From Nitrospirota bacterium (GTDB lineage Bacteria; NPL-UPA2; JAGMAN01), in assembly GCA_030605915.1 (NCBI GenBank), contig JAUWHM010000087.1, positions 1 to 17,003 on the forward strand: a stretch of 17,003 nucleotides of DNA. Reading direction: 5' to 3'. The notes under the pieces were generated by a model that was not told the DNA's origin, ran no database searches, and worked only from the letters and a program-made list of their open reading frames with translations. Both the position numbers and the translations under genes were made by a program. Positions 7,858 through 14,725 of this stretch are shown in pieces (the stretch's first letter is position 1; every line of letters begins with the position of its first letter).

Positions 7858-7956
7858 GGGTACCGACACCGAACGTGTAAAAACTACCGTTAAGAGTTTC
7901 ACGCAATATTTTTCTGCGTTGATGTGGCTATACATGGGATTCCCGTAGCAACTCGC

Positions 7957-7984
7957 TACCGCGAAGCAGTACTGTTTCACCGTA
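7957..7984 (-). repeat. TA-flanked palindromic repeat element, copy C (minimal form)
   Basis: On the minus strand the 24-bp body reads CGGTGAAA then CAGTACTGCTTCGCGG, bounded by TA on each side. It folds almost fully on itself around the perfect palindrome CAGTACTG. It equals the two ends of copy B joined directly, so it may be an internal deletion of a longer copy or the basic unit of the family. An exact 18-bp inverted match exists between 7957-7974 here and 8189-8206 in copy B. Confidence 0.75.
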
Positions 7985-8124
7985 AAAACCAACGATCTTA
8001 CGGAGCACTGACAACATTCACGCGAAAAGTGACGCTAATCTTGGCAGAGACCCTATCTAAAACAATTCGCCTTTGATGAAAAAGTACGTCCAGAGAGCCA
8101 ACTTAGAGGCTTCTCCACACACTT

Positions 8125-8206
8125 TACGGTGAAATGCAGCCGAATCACCTCAAAGCAGTGCCGATTCTCAGGCAGTGCTGCTCCGCTGCAGTACTGCTTC
8201 GCGGTA
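8125..8206 (+). repeat. TA-flanked palindromic repeat element, copy B (inside the recombinase remnant)
   Basis: The 78-bp body (8127-8204) starts CGGTGAAATG and ends CAGTACTGCTTCGCGG, flanked by TA (8125-8126 and 8205-8206). It is built of GCAGTGC/GCAGTAC units. Removing one TA plus the body (80 bp) joins ACT-TTA-AGG-CAT-ACC, which restores the recombinase motif SPHTLRHT exactly. This fixes the insertion point and suggests a TA target duplication. Confidence 0.85.
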
Positions 8207-8353
8207 AGGCATACCCACATAGTCCATGCCCTCTTAGACCGTATCCCCCTTGCAGCAGTACAAAAACAAGTGGGGCATAAAAAATTGGCCACCACTCAGA
8301 TTTACTCTAACCTGGCACCAGAGCAAGTTAGGGAAGCGTATGAGAGAAGATAG

Positions 8354-8524
8354 AGGACACATTAAACTTCTATCAAGAGACCGCCGCAAAATGAGTCAAA
8401 AGCGAAATTGAGGTGTAAAATTGAATAAAAACCGTGACCCCTGATTCTTTTGCTCAAGAAGCTACCAAATTGCCCCACAGAGACAATTTGTCCTGGGAGC
8501 AAGGCTTTCTAAAAGGTGATAATA
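8354..8524. other. Intergenic gap between recombinase remnant and nuclease-like gene
   Basis: This 171-bp stretch holds no gene I can support. It contains one perfect inverted repeat, CAAATTG at 8466-8472 and CAATTTG at 8484-8490, with an 11-bp spacer, about 35 bp before the next start. It could be a protein-binding site or part of an old mobile-element end. No convincing -35/-10 pair was found. Confidence 0.4.
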
Positions 8525-9328
8525 ATGCCAATGCTGAAAAAGCTAAAACCGAAAAATGAGAAGGAACTTCATAGCATAATCGAAAAAGAAATAGACGCTT
8601 TAGAAGAAGGGTTAGAACTTTTAAAGCATGAGTTTGGTTTTAGAAAAGGGACACCAGATTTTCTATGTGTAGATAGTGGTGGACGTCTTGTGATTATTGA
8701 GGTGAAACTCCAGGAAGACGAGAACATACTATTTCAAGCCTTAAGATATTACAATGAGATAGATAACGAGAGATATGCAATTGCAAAAATGTTTTCAGAT
8801 AAAAATGTAGACCCAGAGGAACATCCTCGAATATTGCTTGTTGCAGAAAAGTTTTCAGACGACCTAAGAAGGCTTAGCACATTAGTTGTTCCAGAAATAG
8901 AGCTTTACGAATACACCGCACTATGCACATCTGATGGGAAACAAGGAATATGCTATCATTCCGCCTCTCTACCAAAGATTGAGGAGATACCCACTAAGCC
9001 ACTGACAATTGATGACCTCAAAGATTACATCACAAAAGAACCTCTTAAGCCACTTTTTGATAAACTTATTGAAGAAGTTAAAAATATCGGGGAAGGAATT
9101 GAAAAGTATGCAACGCAGGGTTACGTGGGATTCAAATATAAAGGTCGGCAAATTGCCTGGTTGGGTCCACAAAGGAAATCATTTGATATCGGTGTAGTAA
9201 TCATTGATGAGAGCGCCCACGTGGTTGACTATGAATCCACACGAATTGAAACTGGGAATGAAAACTACACAGACATAATTGAAAAGATTAAGAAGTGTTT
9301 TGAAAAGATAGGTGGAAAGGCAAAATGA
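8525..9328 (+). CDS. PD-(D/E)XK nuclease-like protein (NucS/DUF91-like N-terminus, DUF5655-like C-terminus)
   Basis: A 267-residue protein. The first part carries a PD-(D/E)XK nuclease core: helix with E20, then GTPDFLCVD with D45, VIIEVK with E59 and K61, and Q71 in LFQALRYYNEI. This matches the RecB-like core of archaeal-type NucS (DUF91) proteins. The C-terminal part (about 160-267: YVGFKYKGRQIAWLGPQRKS, then FDIGVVIID) resembles the DUF5655 domain often joined to such cores. Members are thought to act on DNA, but the substrate here is unknown. ATG 8525 fits AAAAGGTGAT at 8511-8520; the upstream GTG at 8516 overlaps that site. The stop overlaps the next ATG (ATGA). It neighbours a recombinase remnant, consistent with an island or defence-like role, which is inference. 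Confidence 0.8.
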   Translation: MPMLKKLKPKNEKELHSIIEKEIDALEEGLELLKHEFGFRKGTPDFLCVDSGGRLVIIEVKLQEDENILFQALRYYNEIDNERYAIAKMFSDKNVDPEEHPRILLVAEKFSDDLRRLSTLVVPEIELYEYTALCTSDGKQGICYHSASLPKIEEIPTKPLTIDDLKDYITKEPLKPLFDKLIEEVKNIGEGIEKYATQGYVGFKYKGRQIAWLGPQRKSFDIGVVIIDESAHVVDYESTRIETGNENYTDIIEKIKKCFEKIGGKAK

Positions 9329-10017
9329 GGAATAAATTATCAGGGCTGGTCCTGGCCATAATATCCCTTGTTCTTATAGCCGCCACAGGGGACTCATCCT
9401 CTTGGGAAAAGTGGAAACTCCAAGCCTCCGACTTGGAGGGCTATTATGATTGGTGCGAAAAGCAACGAGAGGCTTATTGCAGTAAGGTCGAGATAGAAAA
9501 TTCAAAAGTTGAGGTTGATGAAAAAGGGCCCTTAAAGCTATCAGCAGATGTGAAAAATGCAGGCAACCAGGTCATAGAAGAAGCAAGACTTACGGTTTTC
9601 TTTCTTGATGTGAACGGGGAACCGGTCTTTGAAAAAAAAGTACGGCCACTTCAGAAGGGCCCCTTTCTACGGCCCGGATACTCCATCAAGTTTAACTTAA
9701 GTCTTGAAGATGTGCCCAGTGTTTGGTCTGGAGACTTCAAAATAACGATAGATGAATTGGAGTTCGGCCCCAGTTGTCCATTCAGCCATGATTACGAGAA
9801 GTCCGCAACAAGAGTCCTTGACTCGTCAGACCAGCTACTTCTTATAGGATGCTTTGACGACGCAGCTAAGGGGTATGAGAGCATAATAGAGGATGACCCT
9901 AAGACTCTCCTTGGGCCAAGGCAGCGGCCAGGCAGCTTGAACGATTACCAAGAAGGCGGTACGAGGAGATTATCCGTACTGCAGTATTCAGTAAGTGGAA
10001 ATGTCCTCCAAATATAG
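9325..10017 (+). CDS. N-terminal part of an exported FxLYD/TPR/TonB-C/HhH protein (frameshifted)
   Basis: The reading frame starts with an export signal (MRNKLSGLVLAIISLVLIAA, hydrophobic core about 6-20). It continues with a beta-sandwich segment at about residues 50-150 (KLSADVKNAGNQ, VFFLDVNGEPVFEKKVRP), like FxLYD domains. A TPR-like helix pair begins at about 175 (CFDDAAKGYESIIEDDP). After proline 192 (codon ending at 9900) the frame becomes nonsense and stops at 10017. From 9903 another frame continues the TPR as DSPWAKAAARQLERL. One lost A in an AAAG (CCT-AAA-GAC to CCT-AAG-AC) explains it. The complete gene would span 9325-10919 and encode about 531 residues. The start overlaps the nuclease gene stop (ATGA). 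Probably periplasmic or membrane-attached. Confidence 0.75.
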   Translation: MRNKLSGLVLAIISLVLIAATGDSSSWEKWKLQASDLEGYYDWCEKQREAYCSKVEIENSKVEVDEKGPLKLSADVKNAGNQVIEEARLTVFFLDVNGEPVFEKKVRPLQKGPFLRPGYSIKFNLSLEDVPSVWSGDFKITIDELEFGPSCPFSHDYEKSATRVLDSSDQLLLIGCFDDAAKGYESIIEDDPKTLLGPRQRPGSLNDYQEGGTRRLSVLQYSVSGNVLQI

Positions 10018-10919
10018 AACCTTCAACAAGTACCACCGTTGATTTTGAGGTAAAAAGAGATGGAAGCATCTCACATCTCTGTGTCTGGAGTCTGCGTTTC
10101 TTTGGCCCTCCGATAGCTGCTTTCGACGAATCAATTGTGGAGGCCGTAGTCGCTGCCAGTCCGTTGGCCCCTTTCCCAGCAGGAATTAAAGAAGACCACC
10201 TTAAGATTCGACTCTCGGTAAAGGGGAAAGAGGTCAGATTCCTAAAAGCGTTTACAACTAAGGGTAGGATAAACTTAGATATAGCTACCAAGACACACCT
10301 GGAAGCTCTCCCTGGAATTGGCTCGGCGCAAGCCCAAGCCATCATTGAATATCGAGCCCAGCATGGAAGATTTAGGAGCATCGAGGAGATTAAAAAGGTA
10401 GAGGGAATCGATAAGATAACCTTTAGGGAGATAGAGAACTTGGTCACCGTGACAACTGAGAAGGAGCTAAAGGAGGTCAATGAGATTGTGGCTAAGAGTT
10501 GGCTTCGAAATGGAGACACTTGGGCTGACCTCGGAGACTACGATTCAGCTATTGAGCATTACGAAAGACTCATACATTACTACCCAGAGAGCAAATATGC
10601 TCAAGAGGCGAAAGATAGGATTATCGAAGCAGAGCCGAAACTTAAGAGAAAAACAAAGTCAGTTCCAAGAGCAGAGTCTAAGTTAACCCTGGGGGGCATA
10701 ATAGGCACCCCGGAAGGTCCAGTGGCTTTCATTGAGGGGCGAAAGACTTACTGGGTAAAGGAGGGAGAAGAAGTTGAGGGGTGGAAAGTTCTAAAAGTGG
10801 AGCAGAATAAGGTCACTTTATATAAGGAGGAAGAGAAGAAAGGACTCAAACTTTATTTAGGAGGAAGATTTGAGGAATTGGAGAACTTTAATCCAGGGCG
10901 AAGAGACATAGGAGAATAA
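9903..10919 (+). CDS. C-terminal part of the same protein: TonB-C, ComEA-type HhH, TPR and PulC/PilP-like domains
   Basis: No start codon lies at the beginning; the first in-frame candidate is GTG 10137, inside a domain, so this is the downstream half of the frameshifted gene above. Domains in order: end of a TPR (WAKAAARQLERL); a TonB C-terminal-like fold (W at KWKCPPNIEP, then VDFEVKRDGSISHLCVW and ESIVEAVVAASPLAPFPAG); a ComEA-like helix-hairpin-helix (INLDIATKTHLEALPGIGSA, then AQAIIEYRAQHGRFRSIEEI); a TPR (DYDSAIEHYERLIHYYPESK); and a small beta domain (TLGGIIGTPEGPVAFIEGRK) resembling the inner-membrane PulC/GspC or PilP family. The mix suggests a periplasmic adaptor linked to secretion, pili or DNA uptake. 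That role is inference. Confidence 0.75.
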   Translation, partial: DSPWAKAAARQLERLPRRRYEEIIRTAVFSKWKCPPNIEPSTSTTVDFEVKRDGSISHLCVWSLRFFGPPIAAFDESIVEAVVAASPLAPFPAGIKEDHLKIRLSVKGKEVRFLKAFTTKGRINLDIATKTHLEALPGIGSAQAQAIIEYRAQHGRFRSIEEIKKVEGIDKITFREIENLVTVTTEKELKEVNEIVAKSWLRNGDTWADLGDYDSAIEHYERLIHYYPESKYAQEAKDRIIEAEPKLKRKTKSVPRAESKLTLGGIIGTPEGPVAFIEGRKTYWVKEGEEVEGWKVLKVEQNKVTLYKEEEKKGLKLYLGGRFEELENFNPGRRDIGE

Positions 10920-11020
10920 CCCCATCAACAACCTACCACCCCACTAACCCTCCCTCAAATAATTCTCTTGCGGAATAGATTCAAGTAATCTATAGTGGAC
11001 ACAGAATCTCCAGGCCCCCC

Positions 11021-11050
11021 AACTCCCCGCTCTAACAGGAGTTTTTAATT
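11021..11050 (+). terminator. Weak rho-independent terminator candidate
   Basis: AACTCC (11021-11026) and GGAGTT (11038-11043) form a 6-bp stem with an 11-nt loop, followed by a T-rich run (TTTTTAATT). It lies about 100 bp after the multidomain gene and just before the acyP promoter, the expected place. The stem is short and the loop large, so support is modest. Confidence 0.35.
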
Positions 11051-11066
11051 TAGAGCCAAAAAATCC

Positions 11067-11096
11067 TTGCCAAAATGAGAGAATCTGCGTTATTAT
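11067..11096 (+). promoter_or_regulatory. Sigma70-like promoter for acyP
   Basis: TTGCCA at 11067-11072 and TATTAT at 11091-11096 are separated by 18 bp (TATACT at 11094-11099 is an alternative -10). It would give a leader of roughly 85 nt before ATG 11190. The remaining 10920-11189 interval has no other gene I can support. Confidence 0.45.
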
Positions 11097-11189
11097 ACTA
11101 CTATGGAACAGATAACCACCAAAGCGGCAAAATTGAACGGTACAAGTAGAGAGGATTGAGGTGATGGAAATCAAGGAGTAAGAAAAGAA

Positions 11190-11474
11190 ATGGCTTTGGT
11201 TCGGGCCAGAGCAGTTGTTTCTGGAAGGGTGCAGGGAGTATTCTTTCGCTACACTATGTGCCAGGAAGCCGAGCGCCTCAAGGTAAACGGCTGGGTGGCC
11301 AACCGCTGGGATGGGGCAGTGGAGATGCTGATGGAAGGAGATAAGCCTGCGGTGGAATCCCTGATTACCTGGTGCCATCACGGACCACCGGGAGCAGCAG
11401 TCAGGAAGGTAGAGGTTGAGTGGCAGGAATATAAAGGAGATTTTAGCTCTTTCTCTGTCAAGGGCTGGGGATAA
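11190..11474 (+). CDS. acyP: Acylphosphatase
   Basis: A 94-residue acylphosphatase, a small cytoplasmic enzyme that hydrolyses carboxyl-phosphate bonds such as acetyl or carbamoyl phosphate. The two signatures are present: SGRVQGVFFRYTM with the phosphate-binding loop and catalytic arginine R20, and GWVANRWDGAVEM with the water-holding asparagine N38. The length is normal for the family. The ATG at 11190 lies 11 bp after AAGGAG (11173-11178), a slightly long spacing. It appears to be a single-gene unit with its own promoter, converging on the minus-strand operon. No damage is seen. Confidence 0.93.
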   Translation: MALVRARAVVSGRVQGVFFRYTMCQEAERLKVNGWVANRWDGAVEMLMEGDKPAVESLITWCHHGPPGAAVRKVEVEWQEYKGDFSSFSVKGWG

Positions 11475-11514
11475 ACAGCTAACTTGGAGAGTGTCGCCAT
11501 CTTTGATTATGAGT

Positions 11515-11581
11515 CCCCACACACAGAAACTTTGTAGCGTTTCTTCGTAGAAACTGGGTGTGGGGTGTCAGATTACACCCC
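11515..11581. other. Two mutually exclusive hairpins between convergent genes
   Basis: CCCCACACACAG (11515-11526) can pair with CTGGGTGTGGGG (11554-11565) with one mismatch, enclosing a small stem GTTTCT-TCGT-AGAAAC (11539-11554). The same G-run also pairs downstream: GGGGTGT (11562-11568) with ACACCCC (11575-11581). There is no T-run, so it is not a classical terminator, but the site lies where acyP and the minus-strand operon converge. Confidence 0.5.
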
Positions 11582-11597
11582 TTAACAACCCCAATCC

Positions 11598-11624
11598 GTA
11601 TTGGAATTATTGAAATTCCGATAC
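11598..11624. terminator. Hairpin between convergent genes, possible bidirectional terminator
   Basis: GTATTGGAATT (11598-11608) and AATTCCGATAC (11614-11624) give an 11-bp stem with one G-T pair and a 5-nt loop, 24 bp beyond the stop of the minus-strand aldo/keto reductase. No U-tract follows on either strand, so termination would be rho-assisted or weak. Confidence 0.35.
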
Positions 11625-11647
11625 TCTAAAATGTCCAGTATGCATCT

Positions 11648-12568
11648 CTATAATGAAATTGAAAATGATTCTATAGCGCTGTCGATCTGTGATGGATGTT
11701 TAACTCCTACTATTGCTGAAACAACAGTTGGCTGGTCCAGAACCCATCTGATGGCATATTGGGTCATAGTAAACCCTTTTTTCTTTGCCTCTTCTTCGAA
11801 CTTCTCAAGCTTGTCAAAAAGTTCGTCGTTAAAATCCCAAACCCATTCTTTTTTTTCTGCTTTGCGGGAATCAGAGGGGATTTCTTTCCCCCGTTTATAC
11901 TTACCTGTAAGAAGCCCTCCTTGCAGTATCTGATAGGGGGCAACAGCAATCTTTTCTCTTTCGCACAGAGGGAGAAGAACACTGAGGGCATCTTGCTTGA
12001 GAAGACTCAGCGGAGGTTGACAGATAACAGGTCGGGGCAGGTTGTTTTCATCCGCGGCTCCAAGCAGTTCTTTAAGCTGCTCAGCCGAATAATTACTAAT
12101 ACCGTAATAACGAATTTTACCTTCTTTAATCACTTCCCGGAGTGTAGCAAGTATTTCTGCCAGTGATGCTTCAGGGTCAGGTTGATGGAGGTAATAGATA
12201 TCAATCGTATCCATAGTCAGCCTTTTTAGACTCCACTCCAGTTGTTTGCGGATAGCAGCCGGGCTTGTCCCCTCGTCTTCCGGCGCATTGCCTACTTTCA
12301 TACCAACCTTGGTGGCTATTACCACCTTGTCACGACATGAGGATAGAGCTTTCCCCAGAATTTCTTCAGCCACACCGCCGCTACTTCCAATATAACGGGT
12401 ATATCCTTCGTACATATTGGCCGTGTCAATAAAATTAATGCCTTTGTCTATGGCATAATGGACCAGCTTAACCGCATCTGTTTCGCTAACTGGCGTGCCA
12501 AACGTCATGGTGCCCAGACAAATAGGAGAAACACTTAAATCCGTACCTGGTATCTGACGATTTTTCAT
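11648..12568 (-). CDS. Aldo/keto reductase
   Basis: A 306-residue NAD(P)H-dependent aldo/keto reductase with a TIM barrel, closest in pattern to the YajO/Gcy-like bacterial AKRs. The catalytic tetrad is readable: D48 and Y53 in FIDTANMYEG, K87 in VVIATKVG, and H128 in IDIYYLHQPD. The C-terminal cofactor region (QYAIRWVLDQPTVVSAIVGV) is intact. I choose ATG 12568 because GGAGG precedes it by 8 bp on the minus strand. The open frame extends to 12604, but only across the intergenic gap. It is the last gene of the operon, 32 bp after the aldolase stop. It would reduce or oxidise a sugar-like carbonyl made by its neighbours; the substrate is unknown. Confidence 0.92.
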   Translation of the reverse strand: MKNRQIPGTDLSVSPICLGTMTFGTPVSETDAVKLVHYAIDKGINFIDTANMYEGYTRYIGSSGGVAEEILGKALSSCRDKVVIATKVGMKVGNAPEDEGTSPAAIRKQLEWSLKRLTMDTIDIYYLHQPDPEASLAEILATLREVIKEGKIRYYGISNYSAEQLKELLGAADENNLPRPVICQPPLSLLKQDALSVLLPLCEREKIAVAPYQILQGGLLTGKYKRGKEIPSDSRKAEKKEWVWDFNDELFDKLEKFEEEAKKKGFTMTQYAIRWVLDQPTVVSAIVGVKHPSQIDSAIESFSISL

Positions 12569-12600
12569 TCTTGGGCCTCCTTTAATAAGTTGCTCGCTAT

Positions 12601-13509
12601 TCACTCGTACCTTCCAATTATTTTTTCTATCTCTTTTATTTTCTTATTCAATTCAGGTAAGATAGTCTCGCGTTCTGATTTATCCAGTGATTGTCTTGGT
12701 TTTCGAAAGCAATTTGGTGCAAGTCCTCGCTCTCTCATAAGAAGTTCAAAAATCTGTCTCACGCCATGTTCCCAAGCCAGGTCACCAAAGCAAAGGAGCG
12801 TATCCTGTAACTCCAAAGCCCTGGTTATATTGTTCTCTCGTACTGCCTGATAGATTTCCAAAAAAAGTTTGGGGAATAGATTATACCATGTCCCTATTCC
12901 GCCGTGGGCACCATAAAGTAGTCCAGAAAGAAGAGTTTCGTCAAAACCGTTAAAGATTGTTATCTCAGGTCTCCTAATCAAAAGCCTTTTCATATAAAAC
13001 AAGTTCCAATCTGTGAACTTTAAACCTCTCACCCCCTCAATATCGAGAAGTTCCAGCATTTCATCTATTGATGTTGTCTGTTTGGTAAGCACCGGGACAT
13101 AATATAATAGAACAGGTATCTACGCCGCCTTTGCTATATCAATATAGTAGCTTACTAATTGCTCATGGTTGCAGTTGAAAGGTGGCACACTGGAAACTGC
13201 ATCTGCACCCACACCAGCGGCATGTTCAGCCAATTCTGCTGCATCACGTGTGTTTGAGGTGCCTACATGGACAATAACTGTGCCTGCAAACTCTTTAGAT
13301 AATTCTAATGCAATTTCAGCCGCTCGCTTCCTTTCTTGAGGGTGCATGTTATAGCCATCCCCAGTTGCTCCGCAGATGTAGAGCCCGTGAACACCGCTCT
13401 TGTAAAGAGTCTTTATAAGTTCCGCGAATTGCTCCTCAAGAAAGACATCATTTTTATCACACGGGCTTGCGATTGCGGGAATAATTCCTTCAAGTTTTTT
13501 TTGGTCCAT
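12601..13509 (-). pseudogene. DapA/NanA-family aldolase interrupted by one in-frame TAG
   Basis: Class I Schiff-base aldolase of the dihydrodipicolinate synthase / N-acetylneuraminate lyase family. It would cleave or join pyruvate and an aldehyde. The frame runs from ATG 13509 without any shift for 302 codons, except for TAG at codon 130 (13122-13120). Before it are GATGDG (the family GTTGE loop, T49) and VIVHVGTSNT. Directly after it are IPVLLYYVP, with the catalytic tyrosine Y136, and GLKFTDWNL, with the Schiff-base lysine K164. The residue at the TAG is a variable position in the family, and GAG, AAG or CAG could become TAG by one change. KFT.W.L leans toward NanA-like members. It sits between the UroD-like gene and the aldo/keto reductase in one operon. 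Confidence 0.85.
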
Positions 13510-13517
13510 TATCTCTC

Positions 13518-14723
13518 CTATTTATCTCGGTATTTCTTCCATGAATCAATCATATGCATTATACTCTTTTGTGGAATTTCAGGGAAGAGAAGGGCAGAAA
13601 GTATAAATCGGTTATTTTGGTCAAGAGTTTCTATGGCATCTTTAACTGCCTTATCTATTTGCTTAGCATCTTGGGATAGAAGTGTGACCTCTGCATTGAC
13701 ACCGCCCCAGAATGCCTTTTTTGAACCGCACTGTTCAAAAAGGGAGTTAAGATGGCCACCATGTAACATTCTTGGGTCAACCGCCTGCAGGATATCACAT
13801 TTCATATCCTTTAGAGTATTGGCATAGACACCCTGACCCTCAGGTAAAAAATATGAGTGGAATTTTCCGGCTTGATGGACGAGCTCTGATTCCTGGTCTA
13901 TTAAGGGCACAAGATATTTCTGCCAGTACTTGACTCCAAAATAGGTGGGTATCTCGTACCACCCCCGGCGTTGTACAACATCAACACCTACCTCAAGTGC
14001 AAGCTTTGTGAGCTCAAGGGCCCAACCCTGAAAGATTTTAAAGAATGCTGTTACAAAGCCAGGTTTTTCTATGAGCCAGATAAGAAAAGTTGGGATATCG
14101 CAGAACCATTGGAATGCATCCCCAACAATTGTCCGTCGCGCCACAAGGAGGACATTATATTTTTGGGCTATCTCCTTGGCCCGCTGTGCGTCCATGCACC
14201 ACTCATCCAGTACATGTCCCTGGGGTATTCTGATAATATATTTGAGTTTTTCCAAATCTTCCGGGCCCTTGACCCATGGTTCAGTCCTCCTGGAGACATT
14301 CCAGTCATCAAAAAGGTCTATCCCAAAATGATCGCGTTTCTCAACCCCAAAGGTCGTGGGAATCCATCCCGCATGTCTCCATGAATACCAGTCACTGGTC
14401 TCCCTGACAGTTTGCCGTAAGAGGCCAGCAGGAGTATGGTACTCTTTGGTAATCAAAGGTTCTGGTCCGCTTGTATCACGCCAGGTTTTGATAGTAACCT
14501 CCGGATATGGCTGGGGGTCATGGAACCAGATATCAATAGTCGGATCCATTTCAAGTTCAAGCATTTGTTCTGCTCGTTCGATTTGGTTACGCCAGGAAAG
14601 AGGAGCTTGCCAGAAATTCATAGTCCCCTGAGAAACATAAGGTGAGAATGGAACCCGGTCATGATCTGTACCCTTTATTGCCGCAAGCATGCGTTCGCGG
14701 CTCGACATCTGACTTTTATGCAT
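13518..14723 (-). CDS. Uroporphyrinogen decarboxylase-family protein (COG0407-like)
   Basis: A 401-residue TIM-barrel protein of the URO-D / MtaA superfamily. True UROD decarboxylates uroporphyrinogen; related members are corrinoid-dependent methyltransferases; many in metabolic operons have no known reaction. Markers: SSRERMLAAIKGTDHDRVPF near the start, GKFHSYFLPEG, KCDILQAVDPRM, and FWGGVNAEVTLL late. Methyltransferase members bind zinc through HxC and a later Cys. Here the first motif is H-S-Y and the late block is ILSALLFPEIP, so those ligands look missing. ATG 14723 follows AAAGGAG and begins 2 bp after the aminotransferase stop. It is probably not a heme enzyme, given its operon. Confidence 0.85.
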   Translation of the reverse strand: MHKSQMSSRERMLAAIKGTDHDRVPFSPYVSQGTMNFWQAPLSWRNQIERAEQMLELEMDPTIDIWFHDPQPYPEVTIKTWRDTSGPEPLITKEYHTPAGLLRQTVRETSDWYSWRHAGWIPTTFGVEKRDHFGIDLFDDWNVSRRTEPWVKGPEDLEKLKYIIRIPQGHVLDEWCMDAQRAKEIAQKYNVLLVARRTIVGDAFQWFCDIPTFLIWLIEKPGFVTAFFKIFQGWALELTKLALEVGVDVVQRRGWYEIPTYFGVKYWQKYLVPLIDQESELVHQAGKFHSYFLPEGQGVYANTLKDMKCDILQAVDPRMLHGGHLNSLFEQCGSKKAFWGGVNAEVTLLSQDAKQIDKAVKDAIETLDQNNRFILSALLFPEIPQKSIMHMIDSWKKYRDK

Positions 14724-14725
14724 TT

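Larger units (their letters stand above)
7864..8353 (+). pseudogene. Decayed tyrosine recombinase (phage/XerC-like integrase) remnant
   Basis: The C-terminal catalytic part is clear. KKYVQRANLEASPHTLR (to 8129) continues, after a repeat element, as RHTHIVHALLDRIPLAAVQK, then VGHKKLATTQIYSNLAPEQV (8207-8353). This supplies the R-H-x-x-R-like box, the GHKK histidine and the nucleophile tyrosine (TTQIY). Upstream fragments look like the core-binding domain (ERVKTTVKSFTQYFSAL, near 7873) and the linker (KVTLILAETLSK). The stretch between linker and C-terminus is far too short, so much of the catalytic domain has been deleted. There are stops (TAG after MGFP, tandem TGA near 8074), and two palindromic repeats (7957-7984, 8125-8206) sit inside. 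The C-terminal identification is firm; the N-terminal fragments are tentative. Confidence 0.72.

Noticed and set aside
9964..9976. TACTGCAGTA palindrome as another repeat copy
   Set aside because: It lies inside the conserved TonB-like coding frame (RTAVFSK) and lacks the family ends.
13120..13122. General TAG recoding in this genome
   Set aside because: purM, purH and the 127-residue protein gene end at TAG in sensible places, so TAG is a normal stop.
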